DNA from: Apiospora phragmitis
Taxonomy: Eukaryota > Ascomycota > Sordariomycetes > Amphisphaeriales > Apiosporaceae
Length of the DNA: 64,000 bases
Direction: 5' to 3'
Assembly (NCBI GenBank): GCA_038363925.1
Contig: JAQQWL010000016.1
Span: 372,001 to 436,000 of the forward strand
The first letter of the stretch is position 1; each line of letters starts with the position of its first letter. The notes beneath the pieces are model-generated. The model had not been told where the DNA came from. It was given only the letters and a program-made list of their open reading frames with translations, and did no database searches. This document shows, piece after piece, positions 1 through 11,314 of this stretch. The translations under genes and the position numbers were made by a program.

Positions 1-1342
1 ACCAGTTTTCAACTATTTCTGGGATTCTGATTGTCCGTTGGTGGGTGAAGTGATTGTTGTTGCCAAAAACCAAAACCAATAGGGGCGACCACAATCGAAG
101 GTACTTTAAGCAACCATAACACCCTCTGATTCAACTTTTACCGAGTCACAGTGCAGATAGATTTTTGAGACACAAATATCTTCATATCAATATCGATATC
201 TATAGACAAATCTGAGCGTTATATCCATTTTACTTTTCGCTAATCGTGGGTTTTCATTAGATCGCGAACGACACACTTCGGAATTTGTTTACTGAAGTGT
301 GTCAGAGGCTACCTTAGGTGATGCATCCACCCATCGCGGTCAAAAGGAAAGCGAAGCGCCGCATCTGGGCTGGGTGATTTCGTCATGGCTGGTACGATGG
401 CAACCATTACTAGCAATACTAAGATTGCTAATAAAATCATTGCTAATCACATTGCGTACCTATCATAATAATCTGCAGATAGAGAAATACCATCCCGAAG
501 TCCAACACAAACGGCCTTCAGGGTCCAAAAGGCTACAGGGCTGGGGTGGTAAGCTGCAGTGCTGCAGTTCCAAGTCTTAGCTGGACTGACCCCACTAACC
601 TAGAACTATGTAAGCGTACAACTGAGTCGCAACCCGCGAACTTGTCGATCAACAATCGTATCAACAACGCTCTAGGCTTCGCCTACCTCATGCAGCCATT
701 GCTATCGAATATCCGATTCAGGATTAGTGCCCCCAGCATGACGAGCGATGGATCATGTCATGGACAAAAGGCACGGCGAGGTGGGGTTGATAAAAGTCTC
801 GTGGGACTCGGCGCCGGTTCACGGCCGGTTCTTATCTCTCTAACTAGAGCCAGTTAACGCTTATCAGTGGAATGAGGGGTAGGACTTTTAGGGGCTACAC
901 CACCTAGGCTCGTCACGACTTGACATGTATTACCATGCCGGGCCTGCTGGCTAGTGATGATCATTGACCACGGGAGGGATGCCATGAATAATATCGATGA
1001 TTGGCGTTGAACACCTTATCGTTAGGTAACCAACCCTTTCGAAAAACCCTGCCTTCAACGAGATTGGACCTTGGAAGCCTCGAGGTTTATCGGCTTTTAG
1101 GCATGTCAAGCTTTCAACCGTCCCGAATGGCTAGGATTTCCTCATCGAGACATGGCTTCCTCACACCCGAGCATCCACATGGCCTGCTCTATATCAAGGG
1201 CGGCCTCGCCAGCTAGATCCCCTATGTGATGAATCCATTTTGCCTCGTCCTTTCTTGACTCAATACTTTCGCGTCTCTTCATCCTTCACTGTATACTGTA
1301 CTTGACCAAGACAAGAGACAAGGCTCATCCAGACGTGTCACG
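1..1342. other. Intergenic, no gene supported
   Basis: The open frames here are short, overlap one another and show no recognisable domain, signal peptide or plausible splice structure. The last 100 bases before the amine oxidase ATG are pyrimidine-rich and are probably its promoter and 5' leader. I see no RNA gene or repeat. Confidence 0.6.
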
Positions 1343-3680
1343 ATGGTCTCCGCAGTTACGAAACCCGACTTGCACCCCTTTGACCCTTTGACGGCGGGGG
1401 AAATTGAAGCAGCCATCTCTATCGCGAAGAAGGCCCATGGCGAGGTTCTCTTCAATGTCGTGTCTCTTCACGAGCCGCGCAAGGCGGAGATGATGAAATG
1501 GCTCCAAGACTCGGCAAACCTCCCCAAACCTGCCAGGGTTGCCGATGTCGTTGTAATCGCCCCGGGCGGCAAAGTCTACGATGGTTTGATCGATCTGCAG
1601 GAAGGGAACATCACCAAATGGGAGCTGCTAGAGGGTCTCCAACCCATCGTGAGTTCATCCCCCCTTCTTCACCTCGCTGCCCTTGTAAGAAAGATATACT
1701 AACTAGAGGGTTCTAGATCACCATGGAAGAACTTCAGGCAGTGGAGCATGTCTGCCGGAAAGACCCCAAGGTCATTGAGCAGTGCGAGATCAGCGGTATC
1801 CCCAAAGAAGACATGCACAAGGTCTACTGTGACCCCTGGACTATCGGGTACGACGAGCGTCACGGTAATACAATCCGGTTGCAACAGGCGCTCATGTACT
1901 ACCGACCCAATCCGGATGATTGTCAATACGCCTATCCTTTGGACTTCTGCCCTATATACGATGGCGAGAAGAAGGCTATTATTAATATCGACATCCCGAA
2001 AGTCAGGAGGCCTATTAACAAAGCCCCGCCAGTCAACTATCACCCGGCAGCAATCGAGAACGCCGGGGGTTACAGGACCAACCTGAAGCCAATCAACATC
2101 ACACAACCAGAAGGAGTTTCCTTCGAGATGAAGGGCCGACAACTAGAATGGCAAAACTGGAAATTCCACATCGGCTTCAACTACCGAGAAGGAATTGTAT
2201 TCAATGACATCACATACAACGACAAGGGCACAGTCCGGCCAATCTTCTACCGACTGTCATTGTCCGAGATGGTAGTCCCATAGTAAGTCTACAGACCCCA
2301 AGCCCAGACTTCATTTGTATTGACAGGGAGTAGTGGAAACCCCGAGCATCCCCATCAACGCAAACATGCCTTTGATCTGGGCGAGTACGGAGCCGGTTAT
2401 ATGACCAACAGCCTTTCGCTTGGGTGCGACTGCAAGGGCTCCATTCATTATCTCGACGCCGAGTTCCCTTCTCGAGAAGGTGGTATTCGCACCATCAAGA
2501 ATGCTGTCTGCATCCACGAAGAAGATGCAGGTATTCTCTTCAAGCACACAGACTTCCGTGACGAGTCGACCATCGTCACCCGAGCACGCAAGCTCATCGT
2601 CCAGCAAGTGTTCACTGCTGCGAACTATGAGTATGCGATTCAATGGATTTTCCATGTAAAGCCCAAATCTGATCACGATTATACCGTTTCCTGTTCCATA
2701 CTGATTCCCATTGTAGCAAGATGGAACAATTCAGCCGGAAATTAAACTGACCGGCATCCTCAACACTTATGCCATGAACCCAGACGAGGATCTCGGAGGC
2801 TGGGGCACCCAGGTCTACCCCGGAGTCAACGGCCAGAACCACCAGCATCTTTTCTGCCTTCGCATTGACGCCAATGTCGACGGGCCTAACAACACTGTCT
2901 TCATGTCAGATGCAATGCCTGCCGATGCGCCAGTCGGCAGTAAGGAGAACTTCTACGGCAACGCATTCTACGCCAAGAGGACGAAGCTTGCCACCACAGG
3001 CCAAGCTGCCACACAGTACAACGGAGATACGGCAAGAACTTGGGATATCTGCAACACTAACCGTCTGCACCCCTACAGCGGCAAGCCAGCCTCCTATAAG
3101 CTTGTCAGCCGCGAGGTGCCCAGATTGATGCCTAAAGAAGGCTCCTTGGTGTGGAAGCGCGCTGGTTTTGCCAGAAATGCAGTTCACGTAACGAAATGTA
3201 AGCCTCCACCCCCACACCCGCCTACCCCCTTCTTATCCCCTAATCGATATTTCGTCATGAGCAATAACTAATCACCGCACAACAGACAGCGATGATCAGC
3301 TGTGGGCTGCGGGACGCCACGTCCCCCAGACCTCTGGCGAGCCGTCCCAGGGCATCCCCGAGTGGATGGGCGACGGCTCCGAGTCCATCGACAACACCAA
3401 CGTGGTGCTCTGGCACACGTTCGGCGTCGTCCACTTCCCGGCCCCCGAGGACTTCCCCGTGATGCCGGTGGAGCCCATCACGCTGATCCTGAAACCGCGG
3501 AACTTCTTCGACAACAACCCGGTCATGGACGTGCCGCCCAGCTATGCGAGCACGCCGAGCCAGGTGGCGGCTAACAACGCGGGCGTCTATGATGCGGCCG
3601 ATAAGATCAGCAAGCTTGCTTTTGGGAAGGAATGCTGCTCCAATGGGACGAATGGTACAAACGGTGTCAACGGGCACTAG
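1343..3680 (+). CDS. Copper amine oxidase (primary-amine oxidase)
   Basis: Oxidatively deaminates primary amines to aldehyde, ammonia and hydrogen peroxide, using copper and a topaquinone made from its own tyrosine. The model has five exons: 1343-1648, 1717-2282, 2334-2655, 2717-3197 and 3286-3680, giving 689 residues, the usual size for fungal peroxisomal-type enzymes. The cofactor tyrosine is in TAANYEY (Tyr389). The copper ligands are the HxH of NHQHLF (His440, His442) and the histidine before FPAPEDFPVMP (His609). The catalytic-base aspartate is in AFDLGEYGAG (about Asp305). The third exon starts after TAG at 2333, because that junction restores the family sequence VPYGNPEHPHQRK. All active-site residues are present, so it is probably functional. 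The C-terminus ends in an Asn-Gly-rich tail (NGTNGTNGVNGH) without a PTS1 signal, so peroxisomal location is not shown by the sequence. Confidence 0.95.
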
Positions 3681-4844
3681 GTGATATACTTTGGCTGTCA
3701 TGGGACCTGGGAAGTGAGGATAATTAGCATGTTCATGTATAATTGGGTTATATCCAACTAGAATTTTGATCTGTTCACCTGAAACCTACGGGTTCCTTCA
3801 TTTGATGGCCATTGCCTGTGCCCGGCCTACCATGTCAACATATTTGTCTTCTACGCTGAAGATGTGGTGATCCTGTATCTACTTTCGTATTTGGATGTGA
3901 AGCGAATTGCCTATTGTTGGTGTATTTTCACGAAGAAGCCAGGCTCATTGTCTGGTCACCGCTGAGTGTTCTCATGAGTGCTAGCATTGGTTCTTCCAAC
4001 TTCCCTTGAATACACACACGAGTACAATGAACATTATTTGATATTGACTTACTTCCTTAATTTTGGCAATGATAATGGCGAACTGTCGAATTACCTTTGA
4101 TACTTGATGTTATATGGCTCGAAGTGGTATGTACGAATTTATAGGATGCTTGAAAACCGAGAATGGCCTTGGATCTGGTCAGTAGATACAACCGTCTGTC
4201 GCATAGTATCGGTAGGTAATTATGACCAAAGATGACGAATATAACATGGTACTGGATTCCATTGTGCCTCCCCAGGCAAATAACAGGTAACACATACTCA
4301 TAGCTACCCCTGAAGGTCCAATGTAGCACTTCGAGCGCATTCACGTAACTTCGAGTCTCCGTGGCGGGTTGGAGGTGAGATATATAGCAGTTGAATAACA
4401 AGCAACAGGATATGTAGCTGGTTAGACTGTCTGATAGTAGTGCATTACACCAATGGAATAGTTAATTATTTGAGTTCCTCTGGAACATATCTGATCTAAT
4501 CTGAAATGGATTCCCAGAAACTGGTAACAATCTTGTTTGGTGTGAGAAATGCCACCGTACGATTGTGTTTTTTAAGAATATACATAATTCGGGCCCATCA
4601 GGCAACACCGTATCCAGGCGCTCACTTTGTAGGTGCCTGGTTAATAATCAGGCCTGGGCGATAAAATTGTGAGCCTTTGTCTGGGCGCCAAATTGATCAT
4701 TCTTGCTGTCTTTATCGCGGACCAGCTTTATTATCAACCAAAACGACAACTTTGGGGTTGATTCCTTTTCGAGCTCACTGATTCACATCAGTCTTTTGAT
4801 CAGGACTCAGCCAACTTTCATCGAACACACGCACAGTAGACAAG
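3681..4844. other. Intergenic, no gene supported
   Basis: This stretch is AT-leaning and holds the 3' end of the amine oxidase transcript and the upstream region of the AT-hook gene. No open frame here has a recognisable product, and I see no repeat or RNA gene. Confidence 0.6.
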
Positions 4845-6263
4845 ATGGATCAGAACCAAGAGAAAGAGTCTGAGATTCTCAGCGCAGATGTCGAAATGGC
4901 AACTGCGGCCACCGAGACTCCTGAGCCTGCAGGTAGGTGCTACAAATCCAAACCAAGCAACGCGACTTCCTACATGAGTGTCAACCAAATTTACCTGACC
5001 TAATCCTTATGCAGTTGATCCATTCGTCAACGCCATCCAGCGTATTGGTCACCACCACGAACCTTCCCTCTCCAACGGCGATCAGGCTGCTGGCTTCGAA
5101 GAGCCCGAATCCGACCTGACCCGTACCATAGACATTGCCAACAAAGCCACAGATTTGTTGCCGGCCCAGCAAGATCCTGAGATGGCCCCTCCTGCCTCTG
5201 CTCCAGCCAAACGTGGCCGTGGTCGACCTCGCAAGCACCAGCTTCCCACACCCAAGACTGACGACAGTGCCAAGGGTCCGTCTGTGGCGTTCGACCTTGA
5301 AGAATCTTTGTCTATAGAGACCCCACCATCCAAGAAGCCTCGAGGCAGGCCCCCCAAGGGCAAAGTTAACCAATCTCCCTCCATCGTCAGCACACCTGTA
5401 CCCAAGGCCGACAATGGCTCTGCAATGGATTTGGAAGCTCGACCTCTTTCGAGTGCCCGGCGAAGCCTTCGTTTACCCACTTCAACTGGTATGGACTCAG
5501 AGGAGGACAACATGAGTGTCACTTCTTCTTTCTCGCCTATCAACGGCCGCCGACGGGCCACCACTACTTTTGGCAAGCAACTTGACAATGGCGATGCATT
5601 CGGACCCGAACTGAAGTCCAAGTTGCGCCAGGCCCTTTTCGTAAATGCTATGGAGTACGACGGTGGAGTACACATCCCGAGGACTTGGCCCAGAGCCTAC
5701 ACCAGTACTTGGGCGCTGGTCTGCCGGTACCCCGAGGCGAGCTCTTTATCCAAACGGAACTTGCCCAGGAGATACGTGATCTTCTTCTCTGAGCAGTCGA
5801 TCACGTTGACATAAGGACTACTTTCCGTCTGCGAATGCATGGGGCTCATACAGAAGGATTTTGCAGACAAATGGGGGAGGACGGTACTGAGCCTATCATG
5901 GCAGTTCTGGAGGCTCTGCTACGGAGACAAAAGTGGCATTTACGAACGACAGTGGCTTTGTGAATCCAAATCGCACTTAGGTCTAAGGGGGCTCATTTTC
6001 CCACAGTTGTGGTGGAAATAGATGAGCTACTTGTTTCCCAGTCGGCACGTGTCATAAATATCTTTGCCACCAGTGAGGATTCCCAGCATGGTCATCAGCC
6101 ACGTGGGCTGGTTCCATGCAAAGTGCAAATCCGCTCTCGCCGTATCCAAGCTCAGTCTTCCACTTCATCCGATTGGTGCACTGCATCTTCCGGGACTTCG
6201 GGTCTATTGTGCTTCGCCGAGAATGTTTCGGCAAGTGGTCCCAGGAAGTGGTCCCAGGGATGA
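4845..6263 (+). pseudogene. Decayed AT-hook DNA-binding protein gene
   Basis: Exon 1 (4845-4932, starting MDQNQEKESE) joins exon 2 at 5015 through a normal GT-AG intron. The protein then reads through two AT-hook cores, KRGRGRPRKH and KKPRGRPPKGK, which typically bind the minor groove of AT-rich DNA. At about 5670 the coding signal moves to another frame after NAMEYDGGV: the downstream frame reads HPEDLAQSLHQYLGAGLP and continues, broken by TGA at 5791-5793, to MGEDGTEPIMAVLEALLRR and a second TGA near 5963. Coding-like sequence persists to about 6263. A frameshift that is not in a homopolymer plus two in-frame stops suggests real decay rather than a base-calling error. The uninterrupted N-terminal frame would give about 270 residues ending at 5814. 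The full-length family is not recognised. Confidence 0.6.
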
Positions 6264-7550
6264 CAATGGTGGCAAGATACCGTTGAGTAGGGCTGTAATT
6301 ACCTTGGCTGGCTGACAGGGGCCCCAATTATAGTAAGATGGGCCAGGTAACTTGTGAAGCTTGGCACGTGGTGCGCGGCTGTACATGATACTGCGAAACC
6401 GGAATTTGAGGCTATGAGATCGGCTCAGGTGCTTGATCAAAGATAGATAGGGTCGATTGACTAATACGGGTTTCCGTTCTTGGCAAACCAGTCACACTTC
6501 AGACAAAGGTTACGGACGATATGACCAGATCTCGTAGGATTGCCCTAACTTCTTTAGCTCTCACCTTGGCATGTACTCAAAAAGAGAATTACCTAAAACG
6601 CGGCTTCGATGGAATGAGTTAGATCCATTGAGTTCGCCATGATATGGACACCTCGTCATGCGCCTTATGTCTGTCACACTCGTGGTGAGGTAAGGTTCGA
6701 TCTTGACATTGAAGACTTCCGTAATGGGAAAGCATTCGAGTCTGAACAGTGCCACGGACTGGGCTCAGTGTGGCGGAACCTAGGGATACAGTCATCTCGC
6801 CGATGGGCTCCTGGAAAACCCTGGTTTTGGGCTCATTGCTCGCCAGCTATGGTGATCCATTTCGCCCAAATCTGCCTCTTTGGGAAGTTCACCTCGATCT
6901 TGCTGACACGCGCTCCTACTAGCTATATGCTGGACTACAGCCCAGGGTTACTACACGCCTGGATAGGGGATAGGGGAAAGTCCCAGCATCGATTGCCTTG
7001 GCCTCGATCGCTAGTATGATACCTGATTTGGCGATCGTATTACCCAGGTAATAAGGTACGCTCGTAGCCAGCCACCAGGGAGATTAATGTGGAGTGAAGC
7101 ATCACGGTGCAAATGGCAATTCTCTTGGCGGCATAGTGGTAGCATGATTCCCGCTCAACTCGGCACTTAGAAGGAAACTCTGTACGTGCCAGAGCGTCAT
7201 GATGTATGCAACTCAGGTTGCCCAGCTACCAAGACAATAGAGCATCTTGCTCGTAGCCGCTTGGAATAACGAAGCGTAATAACTTCATGACGAATACGGA
7301 AGCGCAACTGGTCGCCAAGGCGGCTCTCGAACAACCGCCAGAGTCCTGGTATATTGTCTGCCTCCTCCAACCCAACATTTCTCCAAAAGGACAAATAAGG
7401 CTAATTGGAGGATCGCATTGCTGTAAAAGTATACCCATTCAAGTTCTTCTATCTGGATATATACCACGGTATCTATAACACCTACCATTTTAGCACCTAT
7501 TGATCCTGCTCATCACTATAAGATCCACGTCGAGGACGGAGTAAGCTGCT
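6264..7550. other. No intact gene; possible coding relics
   Basis: Short open frames on both strands, the longest 126 codons at 6639-7019 (+), lack recognisable domains. Protein-like fragments around 6150-6300 may be the far end of the decayed AT-hook gene. The minus strand of 7200-7490 could hold remains of the regulator whose DNA-binding domain lies at 7551-7952, but I cannot align it to a known domain. Confidence 0.4.
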
Positions 7551-7952
7551 TTACCCGGAACTCGGAGTTATAGCCACGCGCGGAAAGGAAGATTTGCTCT
7601 CGTATCTACAGGCAACAAAGCTTTCTCTTTGCTGACTTCCCCCTACTAAATAATTATGCATTTGGCTTGTAGCAAGAGATACTGACCCCATCGGCACTTC
7701 TTTGTATACCGTCTTTCGGGTTCTGGCCATGCATACCAGATTATTACCCTTACATCTCTTACAAGGAAGCTCTCCATCGCATTTGATCTTCGTCAACCGG
7801 CATCGCTCACATGCTTTCGGAACTCTTTTTTGTCGCTCATTCTGTGGCCCATGTAACACCATGGACGGATTCGTGTATGCAGATGAAGGCGCTGTATGGA
7901 GGGATGGGCGTCTTTTTGCATCGGTCGATTCCAAACTTGCGATAGGAGGCAT
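7551..7952 (-). pseudogene. Zn(II)2Cys6 regulator, N-terminal fragment
   Basis: The 133-residue frame carries a complete Zn2Cys6 binuclear cluster, CERCRLTKIKCDGELPCKRC ending NNLVC, with cysteines at residues 48, 51, 58, 64, 67 and 74. It is followed by the linker TRKTVYKEVPMG that is usual in this fungal transcription-factor class. Family members have 500-900 residues with a middle homology domain; here the frame ends about 60 residues after the cluster and I find no continuation downstream on the minus strand. An intron could begin just after PMG, but no following exon is recognisable. It is most likely a truncated gene; a small free-standing DNA-binding protein is the alternative. Confidence 0.6.
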
Positions 7953-10900
7953 CAGTGATTCTGGGTATGCCTTCTTTCCGAGGGATTCCTTTGTTGCGCT
8001 ATGGCTCTTCCCTCTGCTGAGGTCGGTCGAAGCGCTTGATGAGCCCGGCTGTGTCTTGGTGGCTCTGGGTTTCCTGGTTGTTCATTTTGGGCGTTCAATT
8101 TGAGCTGGGCTTTCTATTGCCGGGTTTTATAGTATCTGAATCTGACGCTTGCTATAATGAGACCCCATGGTAAGCGTGGAGAAAGAGAATCGCAGTGTGC
8201 TGGACATGACTTACGAATAATGACATTGACCCCCATGGATGATATTCGCTGACGTCCTTGAGATTCACGCCAGTTTTGGCAAAGTGCTTGTTTAGGTTGA
8301 ATGCCTATTGTCCAAATGCTGCGGTAGCATATCCTTCTTTACTTGTTGTCGGATCCGCACAAGCTGGGGGGCGACATAAGTTGTGGAAGCCCATTTGGCT
8401 GGGTGGGTATTGGCAGGCGTTCATGATGGCAGCTCTATCACTCGATTTGGCTCTCGCATACCCTTATTAGGATTGTCTTGTCCGTTTGGGCATTGGTCCG
8501 GGAACAGTAATAGTAGGCTGTGCATGAGACTGGGTGCTTTCTTGACCTTTTAATATAGCAAAGCGAGTATAGTTCCACACACATGTTGATGTCATTACTT
8601 ATATATCTAGGTAATAGAAACGATCATAGCAGTAATCGATGTTGTAAAGGAAGCACACCCTTTCAATAGTGACTGGAGTGCGTCCAAATGTGCATGAAGG
8701 CATTATGTCGGACTTGTTGGTCCGGTTGTAGCAATCCAGAATGGCGGACCATTTTTGTCATAGACCTGCCACTAGACGGATGTTATTATCCAGCATCAGG
8801 CATGAGGAACTCATGCTGGCAAATGGATACATATCATTCGACACAAGGGCTGATGTCGTTCACCAGAACCTGAGGTGGTGACATTGCGGTACGTAGTGAA
8901 CAGGACCAAATCTGTCTATGCCTGGTGGCCTGAGAGATTAGAGATTCTTAGGAGCTCCGCGGAATAATAACCCACGCAATACCGTCTCTCTGAAAATAGT
9001 CAAAATTGAAGTCAGTTTCCGGGATGCTTAAACCTATGCATCACCATGTCAGCTCGTTACGTCACATCCGCTTCATACCTATGCTAGGTAATAGTTTGTA
9101 AGTACGGAGTAGACTTTTCCGATCCGTGGCGAACCCTAGCAGAATCAACCAACTGGCGTCGTTTTTATCGGAAATCTTCCGGATTGCCTGACGGCTCTAT
9201 TGCGTGGTGATATCGCAAGCAGGGAATAGGCATTTCTGACTCCGGGTGTTATTGGTATCCCGACTCCACTGCTTGAGGGCCCCGCGTGTGACGGAATACA
9301 GTGACCCACCACGCCGGACCTGCCAGGTAGGTACACCCCTTTATGTGGCCATTTTACGATTACATCCCCCTTCTATCGCAATCCCCGTCTGTCGGCAAAA
9401 CACCCAAGCGGATTTCGAACTTCGGCGCGTATTCAATATCCTTCCGCGGTGCAGAGGATGACTTCATTGCACTCGGATACTGCAACTAGTTCTAGTGTAC
9501 ATCAAACCAACTTCTCGACCTGCTCTCAAGCCATAGTACCGTACAGTATGTGCTGCTACTGTTCAATCTAAGACACCGAATACATGCAGTCGGAATTGTA
9601 GAGGCGAACGAGCTCGAGTTATTCTACTTGTATCCACCTTATATTACGCCTCGATGAGACACCGCTCTGCAATCGATTTGATTACACATTCGGAATTTAT
9701 AAACTTTGATACAAGTAGTATACGAGCGACTACGAGAGTAACTGAATCTAGAAACGCGCTACTACGGAAGCCTTCGGGCGGCGGCGATTATTCGCTGATT
9801 GATCAGGTTTCAGAGGCCGGCTTCGCTCGCGACACTGCCACTAGCCGATACTGGGGGAGCATCTATACAGGAGTTGCTCGAATGTATAGTAGATGATCAG
9901 GAAAACCTCGTTGGCAAAGGCCGCATGAGATGACTCCCGCCGCATGTATTACGTAGTACAGTAGTAAGGCACCGAGCTATGACTTACCTCAGACCTCAGA
10001 CTGCAGCTGACTTAGTGTGGCCGGTGTGTGGCCGGTGTGTGGCTAGTGTGGCTAAGCTAACAACTGGCTTGTAAGCGTGTACAGCTTAACTTTCACTATT
10101 ACCAAATCTAACTCAATCAGATCTGACCCGATCAGATATCGGAAAACGGTCGGACGTAGCCTTTAGGAAGGCGGTTCTTTTGATACCGGTTTAGGTCAGA
10201 TCGGGTTAGAATGGATGAAATAGTGAGGGAGTGTCGGCCGGAAGAGGGAGTTAAGGCCTTGAAATGAACACCCACTCGCCTAGAAAACAGTCTTTCCGTG
10301 GTCGCATTCGATCGAGAAAAAACGCAAAAGAATCTCCTGTCAATTCCCATCCTTGACATGCTTTCTGTGTACAGATTAGGTGTAGTTTTGATATTGTTTT
10401 CGGGTTATAAAAATGGCGACTCTCTCGATTTGTTAAGACCTTCACGACTAACATCCAGTTACGGATACTGGCTCATATTTTAATCGAGAGCATTTGCAAT
10501 TTATTAGCCACGCATGCATTCGATTGAGATCTGAGCTTCTGAAGTAAGCTATGACATGGGCTACGCAAAAGTCATTGGAGCTTCGGGGCGCTCCGAAAGT
10601 CAATCCTCAGCAGCACCCTGAAAGATCAGAGCGCGACAGCACTCTTTACACCTCTAACCGTGGCACCAGCGAGCCCATGACCCCATTGGCCAAGGTGCGA
10701 CGGCAGCAGAGTCCGATGGCGTACGCACCGTACAGTGCGTACGTAATGGCTGCATAGTGGGCGTGGGGAGTGGGGTATCGTAGTAACCCCGCTCCCATCA
10801 ACCCATATCGGTCGCCCCACTCGAGGACCCTGTTACCAGACTTGTGTTGGGGCGGACTAGCGCTGAGGCGTCCCTGATTTCCGTCTGGTGACACTGTCGT

Positions 10901-11314
10901 TGGTCGTTCGACTTGGCAAACCTGCTTGCAATCATGCATGAAGCCCGTTGCAGTTGAAAACTAGTCCATGCTGCGAACAAAAGAAAAAGATATTATGGCA
11001 GGTATTTAATTGGCTAGGTAACCTAATAGATGCTGTCAAATATACTGGAAGTACTGTGCACTGGGGCTTTCCGTTCGTCGGAGCTCTTGCTTTCAATGTT
11101 GCTAGGTAGCTGGGCGTCATCGTGTTCTGGAGCTCATGGGGGGCAAAAGATACCTAACTCCTACTCTTTAGTAACAAACTGATATACAGGTAGCCCATCC
11201 GTCAAGTCACATCTTTCTATCCAAATGCACAAATCATAAGGTCCCTTCGTGGCTTCTCACAAGTTACCTTCCAACCAAAAACACGAGACCCAGTCATTAA
11301 TTGGTTGCGCCATT
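7953..11314. other. Long gene-poor interval
   Basis: More than 3.3 kb without a supportable gene. Open frames are below about 100 codons, overlap in several frames and have no recognisable domains. At 10110-10215 two similar GATCTGACCCGATC-like stretches flank about 50 bp in imperfect inverted orientation, possibly the remnant of a small inverted-repeat element. The region is not strongly AT-rich, so it is not a RIP block. Confidence 0.5.
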
